From contig CM030724.1 in NCBI GenBank assembly GCA_018127085.1, positions 248,001 through 312,000 on the forward strand: 64,000 nucleotides of DNA. The letters are read 5' to 3'. Positions 51,938 through 63,568 of the stretch are shown here, piece by piece. Below the pieces are notes generated by a model that was not told the origin of the DNA, made no database searches, and saw only the letters and a program-made list of their open reading frames with translations. Positions within the stretch are counted from its first letter, which is position 1; the number at the start of each line of letters is the position of its first letter. Position numbers and translations under genes: made by a program. This DNA comes from Pneumocystis sp. 'macacae' (taxonomy: Eukaryota; Ascomycota; Pneumocystomycetes; Pneumocystales; Pneumocystaceae).

Positions 51938-53159
51938 TTAGATAAAAGAATGATTCCTTCTAAATAATAGACTTCTATGAATTCCTCTGGATAATGGATT
52001 TCTTGCGTTTGTTTCTCTATATAAATTATTTCCGTAGTTATTAGAAAATCTATATTGTTCGTAATGCTGAGGTTCGAAAGTAGAAAAGTACACCATAGGA
52101 GGACGATGTCGATGATGATCATAGATTTGATGATCACGGAAAGATTCGATGTTTCTGCTGGTATTTTCTGTATCCATACTTGTAGGTACTTTAGGAATAT
52201 AAAAATCATATTTGCAAAGAGGACACATAGCACGTCTCGTAGTAAACCATGGTACTAAGAATTCATAATTAACAATTATACAGATTAAGCAAAAACATTA
52301 TATACCAATGCATGAAGAATGATATATGTGGCCACATGTAAGTACTCTTACTTCGTCTTCACCCTCAAAAACATCAAGACATATAGCACATGTATCATCA
52401 TAGGATGAATCATTAGATGAATTGACTGATGAAATTTCTTTATGCTTATTCTCATTTACATACTCATCTCCATGCTTACTCTGTTCATCTGGAATATATA
52501 TATTAACATCGTTATTTTCAGTATTAGAATTGAAAGATTTTTTGGATGCATTCGAAAGGGAATTTGTATAAGAGCCTGGAATAGAAGTATTTATGTCCTT
52601 TTCTGCAAGATTATTATTATAGAGAATATTAGAATCATGTAGCTCTTGTTGAGACTTATGCTCATTAGATATATCAGGAACATTATCAGAGTTAATAACC
52701 GCTACTGTATCAACAAGTTCCTGTTCTTTTGACTCTTCTATCGTTTTAGTTTCATGAAAACATTGCTTTCCGTGTTTATGTTGTGATCGCCATACTTTAT
52801 AAAGAATTGACGGAAATTGTTGATCTGCTTCTCCTTGTGTCATCAATTTTTTCTGACAATCCTGAGTTCGAGGTGCAACTCTTTCTATTTCAATTGTTTC
52901 TGATCGATTAACATTAGAATATCTATAACAATACTTAATGCCAATGATAACCCTGAATTTGTTAGAACATTTAATGATCATTTTGTATTTGTCAAGCATA
53001 CCATAGATTGCAAAATAAAATTCCAAAGCCCAAAGCTACAAAAAATAACAATATATTGCCATTCCATCCAGTGTTTGAAAATGCTGGTAAATTTGATGTA
53101 TTTGGTAAAGTAGGGCCGTGAGGCATTGAACCTTCCGTATGAGTTACTGAATCGCTCAT
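51938..53159 (-). CDS. Membrane-anchored RING-H2 E3 ubiquitin ligase
   Basis: The start at 53159 reads MSDSVTHTEGSMPHGPTLPN. A single hydrophobic helix (ILLFFVALGFGILFCNLW, continuing VIIGI) anchors it. A long Ser/Asn/Glu-rich linker follows (VINSDNVPDISNEHKSQQEL). The RING-H2 finger is complete: CAICLDVFEGEDEVRVLTCG, then HIYHSSCI and, after an intron, PWFTTRRAMCPLC, giving C-x2-C, C-x-H-x2-H-x2-C and C-x2-C. A His/Asn-rich tail (DHQIYDHHRHRPPMVYF) ends RGIHRSLLFRRNHSFI. The order short N-terminus, TM, RING-H2 resembles fungal RNF/ATL-like ligases of the secretory pathway. Substrates cannot be inferred. Two introns. The frame used for the last exon is the one keeping MCPLCKYDFYIP. Confidence 0.85.
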
Positions 53160-53568
53160 ATTTATCCTTTTTCCACGTATTCTGTTATTTTTCCACTCGT
53201 TTAAATACTTTTTAGAAGTTTAATATAAATATTTTTAAAAGCTTCCTAAAACTCCTATTTTTCCTAAGAAAAAATACATTTATCAGTATATTATCATAGA
53301 ATCATCAATATACAAATTACTTCTTTATGATATGTCTTATATACCCTCTCTACATATAAATATTGAAAAAATTACGCTGAAAGCTTTTTGCAATTCTTTT
53401 ACCAACAATCAGAGCGATTAAACGTTTGTACGAGACAAAGAATATAGATACGTCAACATCATAATGTGAACTAAAAATAAATATATAAATACATGTAAAA
53501 GGACATAGATAAGACTTATAGATGTTCATAGAATGATTAGTGTTGTTCTTCAATACGAATATTGAAAA
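53160..53568. other. Tandem intergenic region
   Basis: About 410 bases between the start of the RING-H2 gene and the stop of the Beclin gene, both on the reverse strand. A 67-codon hydrophobic reverse frame at 53350-53553 has no family resemblance and is not called. Otherwise nothing is recognised. Confidence 0.45.
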
Positions 53569-55204
53569 CTATAAGTGGGTTTTAGGAGGGCCTTGTGTTA
53601 TATAAGCAAGTAAATATTTAGTATTAGTAAGAAGGTATTTAAGCGCACGTGTCCATTTTTCGTCTTGATTGAGAGTTATGCAAATACTAGAATCGCCAAT
53701 TTTATCTTTATGGATTCTAGTAATGATAAGAAAAAGGAAATATATATTAATCTATTTTTACCTATATGGAAGAATAAACTGTGAATCAAGAGATTGAAGA
53801 TAATCCCCTAGTTGTTTCAAGCACTTTAGAAAAGAAACCATAGCAGCATCAAATTTTCGGTGAATGAAAAACTTTGTGATAGATAAGTCGTCTGAACTAT
53901 ATAATTCAAGTTCAGTAATTTTTGGTAAAAGTGAAGAATTTGTTTGAAATTCAAGTTTCTTAATTTTTGAAGTAGATCCTAAAAGATGTAGTTTATATCT
54001 TATTAAAAAACTTTTAGGATAAAAAATAACTATATAAATGTAATTACCCAGTAAATTCAAAATTTAATTTAGTTGCAATTGAATGGAGTAATTGTAAAGT
54101 TAATCCCCATGCTGCATTGATTTCATCCCATTCTACTACATGAGAAGATAGACGACCAAGTCTTAAGTCATTGATTGTACCTATTTACATATTAATTTTT
54201 TAAATTGATGTATTTACGTACCAAATTGCCCATTATGACTAATACAAAATACATCATTGTAAACATTTATTTTTTTAAGTTCTTCAAGCAGCTTTACATT
54301 ATAATCATACTGTAAATTAATTGCATCTCTTTCGTTTTGAAATTCTTCAAGTCTATGTAAAAACGAGTTTCTTTCTTTCCAAAACATCTCTTCTTCATTA
54401 TTTAAAGTCAACGACTCTTTTTCAAGTCTTTTTATTTCCTCTTCAATGTCTCTCTGTTCCTTTTTAAGCTGATTAATAGTTTTAACTGCGATAGCTTTTT
54501 TTCTCAAATTCTAAAAAAATTATTTTCTCATCATAAAATATAAAATAAATACATTCTGTATTTCTAGTTCTATTTTTTCTATCTCATTATCATCAATAAG
54601 TTCATCTTCAACATGTTTTAAGAATTCAATATATGTATCTCTTTCTTTTTTTAAATAATGAAGATGTTTGGACATGGAATCGATTAATGTTTCTGCACAT
54701 TCTACACACATAGGATGATTGATATCTGAAGTAGATGATATAGTTTTAAATAGGCGTTCAAACATTTGTTGTTTATCTGATAATTCTTCCTGATTTTCTA
54801 ATTGATCATTTGGAGTAATTATCGGTGAACATGAGTTTATTGTATCAAAAAAAATTTTCGATTCTGTCTTTGAAATATTACTATTTCTCCTATTAAGATG
54901 TTCTAAATAAGAGAAAGAACTATTTTCATCTGTATTCCTCGTCAACGTTTCCATTGAGTGAATAACTGTTTGATAATAAATTTCTCTAGATTTCGGAAAA
55001 AGTAATGGAATCGATTCTAATTCTTCGCTGTCATCTTTGAGACCTTCAAAAGATGCTTTTAATGGTCAATTATTTAATTAAAATTCTCATTTTTGATTTG
55101 TTACTTAGAAGTAAATTATATGTAGCTGTGTTTATATCTTTTAAATGGTGAAAACGAAGAGGATTTCTACATTGTTGACAAATAGATACTATAGAACATT
55201 TCAT
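53569..55204 (-). CDS. ATG6: Beclin-1 / Atg6 / Vps30, autophagy and sorting PI3-kinase subunit
   Basis: Atg6/Vps30 is a core subunit of both class III PI3-kinase (Vps34) complexes, in autophagy and endosomal sorting. The start reads [20 protein letters not shown] with an N-terminal CxxC. A Ser/Asn-rich part follows, then [20 protein letters not shown] (the second CxxC of the family) and a coiled coil ([38 protein letters not shown]). The C-terminal ECD/BARA domain has [60 protein letters not shown] and [11 protein letters not shown], ending [19 protein letters not shown] and [17 protein letters not shown]. About seven introns. Length and domain order are normal for the family. Confidence 0.95.
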
Positions 55205-55348
55205 TTTTTGTTAATATATTAGGCAGAAAGCTTTTCTTTTTTTAACAATAAAAAGTTGTTGAACTTATTTCTTGATGCCAAACTGGATGTTATCGTTAAT
55301 GCTTAACATTTAATATTAATGAATTTTATAAAAAAATAATTTAATAAA
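55205..55348. promoter_or_regulatory. 144-bp divergent promoter (ATG6 / SEC20)
   Basis: The two divergent starts are only 144 bases apart. The sequence is A/T-rich and no factor site is recognised. Confidence 0.4.
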
Positions 55349-56405
55349 ATGGATTTTAAAAGTGAATTGAGAAATATTAAAAATAATTATTGGGAAATTG
55401 TAGATTCAATTCAGAAGCTTTGCAAAATTTCTCAGTTTTCTGAAGAAAATCCAGAGAAATTAGGATTAGAAATTCGAATAAAACTGAAACAAGTTGAAGC
55501 TATGCTTGAGGTTAGTTTTAGAGATTTTTTTATTATTAGAAGATTACTATTCTGATTTAGAAATTTTTCATTCTATTAGAAGATCTTGAAGATCAAGAAA
55601 TGAAGCTAGAATATTTAAAAATATCTAATAAATTAAAAGATGATCTAAAGATGTAGAAGAGAGTATGCTATATAATATCTTTGTTAATATTTCTTTAGAT
55701 CTAGGCAAGATTTTCGGAAAGTTTTATTAAAATTAAATAAAAATATCCATTTGAAAAATCAAAAGATTCGGGAACAATTATTAGAAAATTCAAAAGAGCG
55801 AGCAATTATATTGCAAAAAAGGACAAAAGATATGAAAGAATCTTCGTAATTTTTTTTTTTTTTTATTTCTTTTAAATATTTTTAGATATGGGAATAGAGC
55901 AATAAATACTTCATCAAATGTTTTATCTGCACTCACAGAACTTCATAAATTGATGGAATCTGAAATGTCACGGTCAGCAGTAACTCTAGAAGAATTTGAA
56001 TTATCATCTAATACTCTTCAATCTTTACAAGAAAATTATTTAATATTTAGTATATTACTTACGAAATCACGAAAACTCCTTTCAGAACTTGAGTATGCAA
56101 ATAAACTTGATAGGTTTTTAATTATTTTTTCCTTAATATTTTTTCTTCTTGTGGTTGGATGGATTATCTATAAAAGACTTTTACGTCGTCTAATTTATAC
56201 TCTGTTTTGGATATTTTTTGTCAAGTTAAAAAATATTGGTAAAAAAGTAATTACAAAAATACAATGTAAGATATATTTATTCAATATGCTAATATAAATT
56301 ATAATAGATGCTTTCTCAGAAGATTATAATATTGGTTCCTTAAAATCCAGCACGATTAGTCAAGAGAATTCTATAAATAGTATAAATAATCTTATTTTGT
56401 TTTAA
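55349..56405 (+). CDS. SEC20: Sec20-like ER/Golgi SNARE
   Basis: Sec20 is a Qb-type SNARE in retrograde Golgi-to-ER transport with Ufe1, Use1 and Sec22. The start reads MDFKSELRNIKNNYWEIVDS. An N-terminal coiled region follows. The SNARE region is SALTELHKLMESEMSRSAVT then LEEFELSSNTLQSLQENYLI, and LTKSRKLLSELEYANKLDR, leading into a transmembrane helix FLIIFSLIFFLLVVGWIIYK. The SALTELHKLMESEMSRS start and DR before the helix match Sec20. After the helix there is a lumenal tail of about 75 residues. It ends NNLILF and lacks the HDEL retrieval signal of yeast Sec20. Four introns. Confidence 0.85.
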
Positions 56406-56824
56406 AATTATTAAAAACAATAGATATGTTTTCACATAATGAATTCTGATATTCATATTTGCATTATATTTGTTTTTTATACATATTACATAATTTTATA
56501 TTATTTCTTTTCAAATAATTATTTTAAACCTTTTTAATTATATATACACAATTTTTATATTATGTTTTCTAATTTATAAATAATATTTTTAATGCTATAC
56601 TTTGTAAAATTTTTAATTCTTTTAACAATAATATGAAATGTATACATTAAATTCAAAAATCATTTTAAATATTCAATGTTTTAAAGATGAATATTTTGAA
56701 AACATATATAAATTTTAAATCTATAGTACCAACTTATGTTTATAAATATTTTATAATGTGTAAATAAAAATTTTAAATAAATTTAAAGTATATGATTTTT
56801 TTCTTAAATAAATATATTTTTATA
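56406..56824. other. Convergent intergenic region
   Basis: About 420 A/T-rich bases between the SEC20 and DUS2 stops. No gene or repeat is recognised. Confidence 0.5.
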
Positions 56825-57974
<1,150 letters not shown>

Positions 57975-58343
57975 ATATAATATTGCAAAAAACTATAATA
58001 TTAAAAATGTTGATCTTTTTTCGATGAAAAATACTAAATGGCTCTTAATTTTCAAATTTTAATTTAAATAATATATCTAAAAAAACGAAAAATCTTTCCA
58101 ATTAAAAGAAAATACTTTTTAGTTAAAAACAAGTTTTTTTCTTTTTAAAAAATAGCAAAAATATTTTATAAATTTTTTTCATTTTTTAACTATCGTCATT
58201 TGAACATTTCCTTAGTAACACACATTATTTATAATATTTAAGATTTTTTTTTGAGCAAGTTAATAATTTTTGTTAATAAAGAACTGCTTTATTTAAGAGT
58301 TATTTTTAAAAAAATCAATAGTAAATATTATTTTTCCTCTAAA
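57975..58343. other. Divergent promoter with open leader upstream of IPP1
   Basis: About 370 bases between the DUS2 and IPP1 starts. From 58242 the frame is open into the IPP1 ATG, preceded by TAA, without its own ATG. Leader residues (VIFKKINSKYYFSSK) are mostly basic, with one Asp and one Glu. No other feature is seen. Confidence 0.4.
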
Positions 58344-59669
58344 ATGAGTAGCATTTCGACTCAATATACGGTACGTCATGTGGGTATACCTAATACATTA
58401 GGTAAAACTTTTATGGAAAAAAAGAAAATAAGTTTAAGGGAATTAAGAAGATTAATTAGAGTTTAGATTACAGAGTATTTATTGAGAAAAATGGAGAAGT
58501 AATTTCACCATTTCATGATATTCCTTTATATGCCAATGCGGAAAAAACGGTATTAAATATGATTGTAGAAGTACCTCGTTGGACCAATGCAAAGATGGAA
58601 ATATCTAAGGAAGAACTAATGAATCCTATTAAACAAGACTCTAAAAGAGGGAGATTGCGTTATGGTAAAATCATTAATTATTGAAAAAATGATTTAAATA
58701 GATAGTGAGAAACTGTTTTCCTCATCATGGATATGTAGGTTATTAATATGTTTTCTATTTTTTTAAATTCTTTTAGATATGGAATTATGGGTAACTCTAT
58801 AAATGATCCTGTTTTTATATATTTGTTGACTGTTAATTCGTTAAATAGAGCATTTCCTCAGGTTTGACTTTTTTGTTCTTAAATGAAAGTATTTTTATAT
58901 CAAAATTAGACGTGGGAGGATCCAAGTCTCATAAACTCAGAAACAAAAGCAAAGGGAGACAATGATCCTCTTGATGTTTGTGAAATAGGAGAAACAGTAG
59001 GCTATATTGGTCAAGTAAAACAGGTTAAGGTTCTTGGTGCTATGGCACTTATAGATGAAGGAGAAACAGATTGGAAAATTATTGTTATTGATGTGAACGA
59101 TCCTTTGGCTCCAAAGTTGAATGGTATTATGCTTTATAGTAAGAAAAGCGCTTATTTATTTTTAGATGTGGAAGACATTGAACGTCATCTTCCGGGTCTT
59201 ATTCGTGCTACAAATGAATGGTTTCGTGTATGTTTATTTTATTCTGAGGAAATAAAGTTTATGATTCATAATGTGTAGATTTATAAAATTCCGGATGGAA
59301 AACCTGAAAATAATTTCGCTTTTTCTGGAGAATGCAAAAACAAAAAATATGCTTCTGAAATTATCCGTGAATGCATGGAATCATGGGATCGTCTTGTATC
59401 CGGAAAGTCTGATTCAGGATCTATTAATTGGCAAATATATATATACAATTCTAATCATTTTTAATTATATTAGTACGAATACGACCGTTTCGTGTTCTCC
59501 TTTTTATTCAAATGAATCTATAGATACTCCTGTTGGAGAAAATTATCTACCTGCACCTAAAGATCCTTCTGTTGATAAGGTATATTTTTAATAATTATAA
59601 ATATAAAATTATACTTCTTTTAACGCTATGATTAGTGGTTTTTCATTTCAGGAGGAATATAATTTTTGA
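58344..59669 (+). CDS. IPP1: Soluble inorganic pyrophosphatase
   Basis: This Mg-dependent enzyme splits PPi to two Pi and so drives biosynthetic reactions. The ATG at 58344 reads [19 protein letters not shown], spliced to [20 protein letters not shown]. Family marks: [49 protein letters not shown], and the metal-site block [20 protein letters not shown] with Asp in DNDPLD. Then [78 protein letters not shown] and [20 protein letters not shown]. About eight introns, among them one just after NTL of nearly 60 bases. No AUG-started presequence; an open leader lies upstream. Confidence 0.97.
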
Positions 59670-60161
59670 TAAATTAGATAATAAGTGCTTTTTTGCTTAT
59701 ATATATTTTATATTTATTTATATTATTATTGTTATTTCAAAATTTTTATTTGAATTAACTTTTTATGCTAAATATTTTTTATTTTTAAAACTGATTTAAA
59801 ACGTTTTAAATTATAAATTTTATATTAAAAATTACTATTTTTTATTAGAATTTAATGTTACCAACAAAATTTTAATTAGTTTACTAAGTTTATTTTATAA
59901 TTAAAATATTTTGAATAGAAAATAGTATAAAATTTAATTAATTATTATTATATATAAATAAAATAAACCTAATTAAATACCTAATTAGAGTTTAATCTAG
60001 TATTAATAATATCTAACAAGTTTTATATTAGACATTTTTATGAAAAAAATAAATAAATGATATTAAACTTAGATAAATATCTTTTTTATATATCAACATA
60101 ATTATAAACACCTCTTTAGATAATAATATAATTATCAAAATCGTTTCAAAAACATTAAAAA
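59670..60161. other. AT-rich convergent intergenic region
   Basis: About 490 bases, nearly all A/T, between the IPP1 and BAH-PHD stop codons. Nothing recognisable. Confidence 0.55.
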
Positions 60162-61306
60162 TCAAATTAAAACAGATTCACAAAGAAGACACTTCATTTC
60201 ATATTCTTCTAAAGTACTTTTACTTTTTGCTAATAGGGGCTGATTCTCTTTATTAATAAGTTCAATATCATTGGGTGCTCCACTTTTAATTAAATTTTTA
60301 CGAAGACATTCATCATGTAACCAATTTTTGCAATTATAACAAGCATATAATATTTTATCAGGATTATGGTATTTTTTACATTTGCAAAGAGCAGTTAAAC
60401 GCTAGAAAAATTAGCAGTATTCCTAATAGTTTTATAGATTTACTGTAAGCTTAGGATTTGTTGAATCTCCTCCAAACCGTTGTCTCCAGTAAAATTCAGG
60501 TATATCGTCAGGTGTATCTAATGTTGACTTGTTCTCTGTATTTTCAATTTTCTCATTTTCATCATTTAATTCAAATTCTTTTTCTTCATCCCAATACTTA
60601 ACAATAACTTTACTTGAAATTGTATTTGCTGCTATAATTTCATGGTAATCAGATTCTATCAACTCCATTTCCCCATGATAATACCTAAAATCTAAATTAA
60701 TAGAGTCTTTCCAATATAAATAAAAACTTAAACTTACTTTCGTCCTTCGGGAAGTTCTTCAGGTTTATAATACCATTGACACATAACCCATACATTTTGA
60801 CCATTTTCTGCACGAATTTCAAGCAATTTAGCAACCCAAAAGCGACTGAAGTCAAAATTATCGGGCAATTTTTCCTCAGAATTATTTATAAATACATAGT
60901 CTCCAACATAAAATTTCTCGTCTTGTACTATAAAAAATATTAATATATATAATATTTATATGGAATAAAAACATTTCAAACTTTTATATTTATTCATTTT
61001 AGACCATCCAGAGGGCCTCCAATTAGGCCCTATAGCAAAACTTGCTTGGTTTTCTTTCATAGTTAAATTTGACTTTTCCTCCTCCTGAAAAGATGCTTTT
61101 TTTTGATCTTTTGAATTCTTTACATATTTTGCATTAGACTTATGCACATCTTTCTTACTAATATTTCCCTTTAGTGAATTCTCATGTGTAGGATTTATTA
61201 AATCAAATTTTCTTTTTTTATTTTCAATATCTACAGAAGTATTCTCTATTTTATCTGTAAATTTTTTATCCGGATTTAAAAAAAGTTCCAGAGATTCAGA
61301 AATCAT
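60162..61306 (-). CDS. BAH-PHD chromatin reader
   Basis: The start at 61306 reads MISESLELFLNPDKKFTDKI and leads into a Lys-rich disordered region with NWRPSGW. The BAH domain follows: EKFYVGDYVFINNSEEKLPD, FDFSRFWVAKLLEIRAENGQ, NVWVMCQWYYKPEELPEGRK, YYHGEMELIESDYHEIIAAN and TISSKVIVKYWDEE, with the (W/F)Y-P--LP and GE-EL-S--- signature. DDIPEFYWRQRFGG leads into a short PHD-type zinc finger: LCKCKKYHNPDKILYACYNC, then KNWLHDEC and MKCLLCESVLI. BAH plus PHD in this order is like the fungal H3K27me3 reader EPR-1 and its relatives; this equivalence is inference. Three introns. Nuclear location is inferred. Confidence 0.82.
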
Positions 61307-61494
61307 CTTTTAAAAGAGACCATTAAAAACTATTATAAATTATATATTCCTTACTTTTTGTACTTATTAATTTATTAGAAATTTAAAAGGTCGAGGGACT
61401 ATTGCTCATAAATATATATATATTTAAAATAAAATATTTATAAAAAAATATATTAATAATAGCCATTAGTTGGTAAAAAGGAAGTAGTATATTT

Positions 61495-62893
61495 TTAAGA
61501 ATATTCTATTTTTTGCTCAAGTCCTTTGACCATATTTTCGATTTCTTTCATATTAGATTGAATAGTATTTTTTGACTCTTTAATAACAAATTCAACTCGT
61601 TCAAGGGTTTCTTTTAATTCAACAAGTTCTTCTTGAATAATATGTTGGCGCTCTGTGCAGTCTTTAAGACCAGTTGTTACAGTAGCAGCATCTGCGTGAA
61701 TAGTACGTAATGCTTTTAATCTATCCAATAAATTTGGAAGAATAGGAGAAATGCTTTCAATAGTCTCTAGACTAGAATATAAGGCATCTATTTTTTGTTC
61801 TTGAAATACTGAAATAGACTCGTTTACTTCAGGATCCATTTTTGATTTTTTTTCAGATAAAACCTCCATTTCTGTTACTAAATCTTTAACTTTTTTTGTA
61901 ATTGAATCTATATAACTTTGATTTGATGTTAACAATGTTATCTTTTTACTTAAATGAGAAAGGGTTGGTAAAATTGGTGCTTTTAAGATATATGAATGCA
62001 TATTATTAATACCTAATGACTTTTCTAATAATGTTAACCGATTTTCTAAATCTGATATATCGAATTCTTTATGCTTTCCTTTAGATATAGGATTATAATT
62101 GAATGTATATTTTAACGACTAAATAATCAAAAATTAGAAATTATTTTTCCTTTTTCCTCAAAAAACCTGATTTGCCAAAGAATCGTCTACTTTCATTGCA
62201 TTATTCTTCTCTTCATTATTTAAGGGTTCAAGAAAATTGAACTCTTCAAGCCTTTTCGAAAGAACTGCGATTGCACTCCTATTTGTCTTATTCTGAAGCT
62301 CTGACGCTTGAAGATCTAATTCATTTAAATCTGCAAAACTCTTATTTAATGATGAATCATTCGTAGAACCATTTTGCAACTTTTTGAAATTTAACTCATC
62401 TCTAACTTCTTCCAATTCTCGTTTCAAACGTGCCAACTTCTCTACCACTGTCTCTTCAATTACCCCATAATCATGGAAATTTTTTGTTACATATGACCGT
62501 GCATTTTTTTGTCCAATTCTCTCAGAAAAATCTTTTTAAAACAAGTATTTATCAATAAAAAATATATAAAAAGTAATATATACATACCAACCTCTTCTGC
62601 ATTGACTTGTTCTTTTAAAAATCTATTTTTCGCCATACCTAAATTCAATTTATCACTACTAATATCTTCATTTACTGTCTCTTCTTCAATTGATAATGAA
62701 TACTATATAACAAAAATTAGAATGTACTAATAATAACTCTTTTTTTTCTACTGATTGTGTCAATGATTCTTCCATAAGATCTGGTGTCTCATAAACATCT
62801 TTTCCTGTATCCTAAACTTATTTAAGCTCCAAAAAAAAAAGAATATTCCCTTACAAGACCAGGCAATGTCGAATACTTCGTTTTTAGAGTCAT
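61495..62893 (-). CDS. Dynactin subunit 2 (dynamitin, p50)
   Basis: Dynamitin is a coiled-coil shoulder subunit of dynactin, the dynein activator. The start at 62893 reads MTLKTKYSTLPGL, spliced to DTGKDVYETPDLMEESL; the Y--LPGLD---DVYETPDL sequence is the hallmark N-terminus that binds the Arp1 filament. A middle coiled coil follows (EKLARLKRELEEVRDEL, DLNELDLQASELQNKTN). The C-terminal part has FDISDLENRLTLLEKSLGIN, PILPTLSHLSKKITLLTSNQ, ESISPILPNLLDRLKALRTI, HADAATVTTGLKDCTERQ and a final coiled coil NMKEIENMVKGLEQKI. These match the family pattern (LE-RL--LE--LG). Four introns, one very close to the start. Length is normal. Confidence 0.93.
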
Positions 62894-63225
62894 TCTATCA
62901 ATTGAATATTTGCTTTCACTTACTTTCGTTTATTACACTTTTTGCGTTGTACAAGTCCTCGATCTTTAGCGAACAGCAGACTTTAAAATTCTAAAACCTA
63001 TATGTTTGGACTTGGAAAACTCTTTTATAGTGAATTTTGAATATATAAACAGATTTTCATATCTCTAAAAAATTATAGTATCACTTCTTTTGATAAATGC
63101 AATTGCAGTTCTTTCAGAGGATCGGTTTCTTGCAAAAAGTAAAAATCCCCTAATATGAATTAAAACTCAAAGTGAAAATAGTTGGTTTTCATGGAAAAAT
63201 AGATTACGGATTTGAAAATAATTCT
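62894..63225. other. Divergent intergenic region
   Basis: About 330 bases upstream of the dynamitin gene and of the small candidate gene at 63226. A/T-rich overall, with slightly more G+C around 62940-62990. No motif is recognised. Confidence 0.4.
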
Positions 63226-63390
63226 ATGTCGTCAATTAAATTTAAAATAGTTAATTTAATGAATGCTGTACGAACACTTATGAGAAGTAAGTTTAATATG
63301 ATTATGTGAAATACACTGTAATTGATAAATATAGTACCATTAATTGTCATTAATACATTGGTAATGATATATCTCTTGACATTGGGATGA
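63226..63390 (+). CDS. Possible 38-residue membrane microprotein
   Basis: Exons at 63226-63286 and 63335-63390 join in phase into 38 residues. The intron is 48 bases, with a perfect GTAAGT donor and an AATATAG acceptor. The peptide begins MSSIKFKIVNLMNAVRTLMR, basic and amphipathic, then has one hydrophobic helix RIPLIVINTLVMIYLLTLG. This layout resembles small mitochondrial or ER tail-anchored proteins, but no family is recognised. Its case rests on the strong intron and kept phase. The chance of coincidence in AT-rich DNA is real. Confidence 0.3.
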
Positions 63391-63568
63391 GTTGCTGAAG
63401 AATTTATAAATGATACAAAAATACAATACTAAAAAATAGCTTTATTAAGAAATATAAAGTTCTTGAAACATTATTTTTAAATATTTATGTGCAATATACA
63501 TTACTTTAAAAACTTTATTCTATTATGTATATTTTTGTTAAAAGACTTTTTAAAAAGAGATTTGTTTA

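Noticed and set aside
53350..53553. Reverse-strand hydrophobic frame of 67 codons
   Set aside because: No splice support, no family resemblance, and AT-rich composition alone yields such Ile/Phe/Tyr-rich frames.
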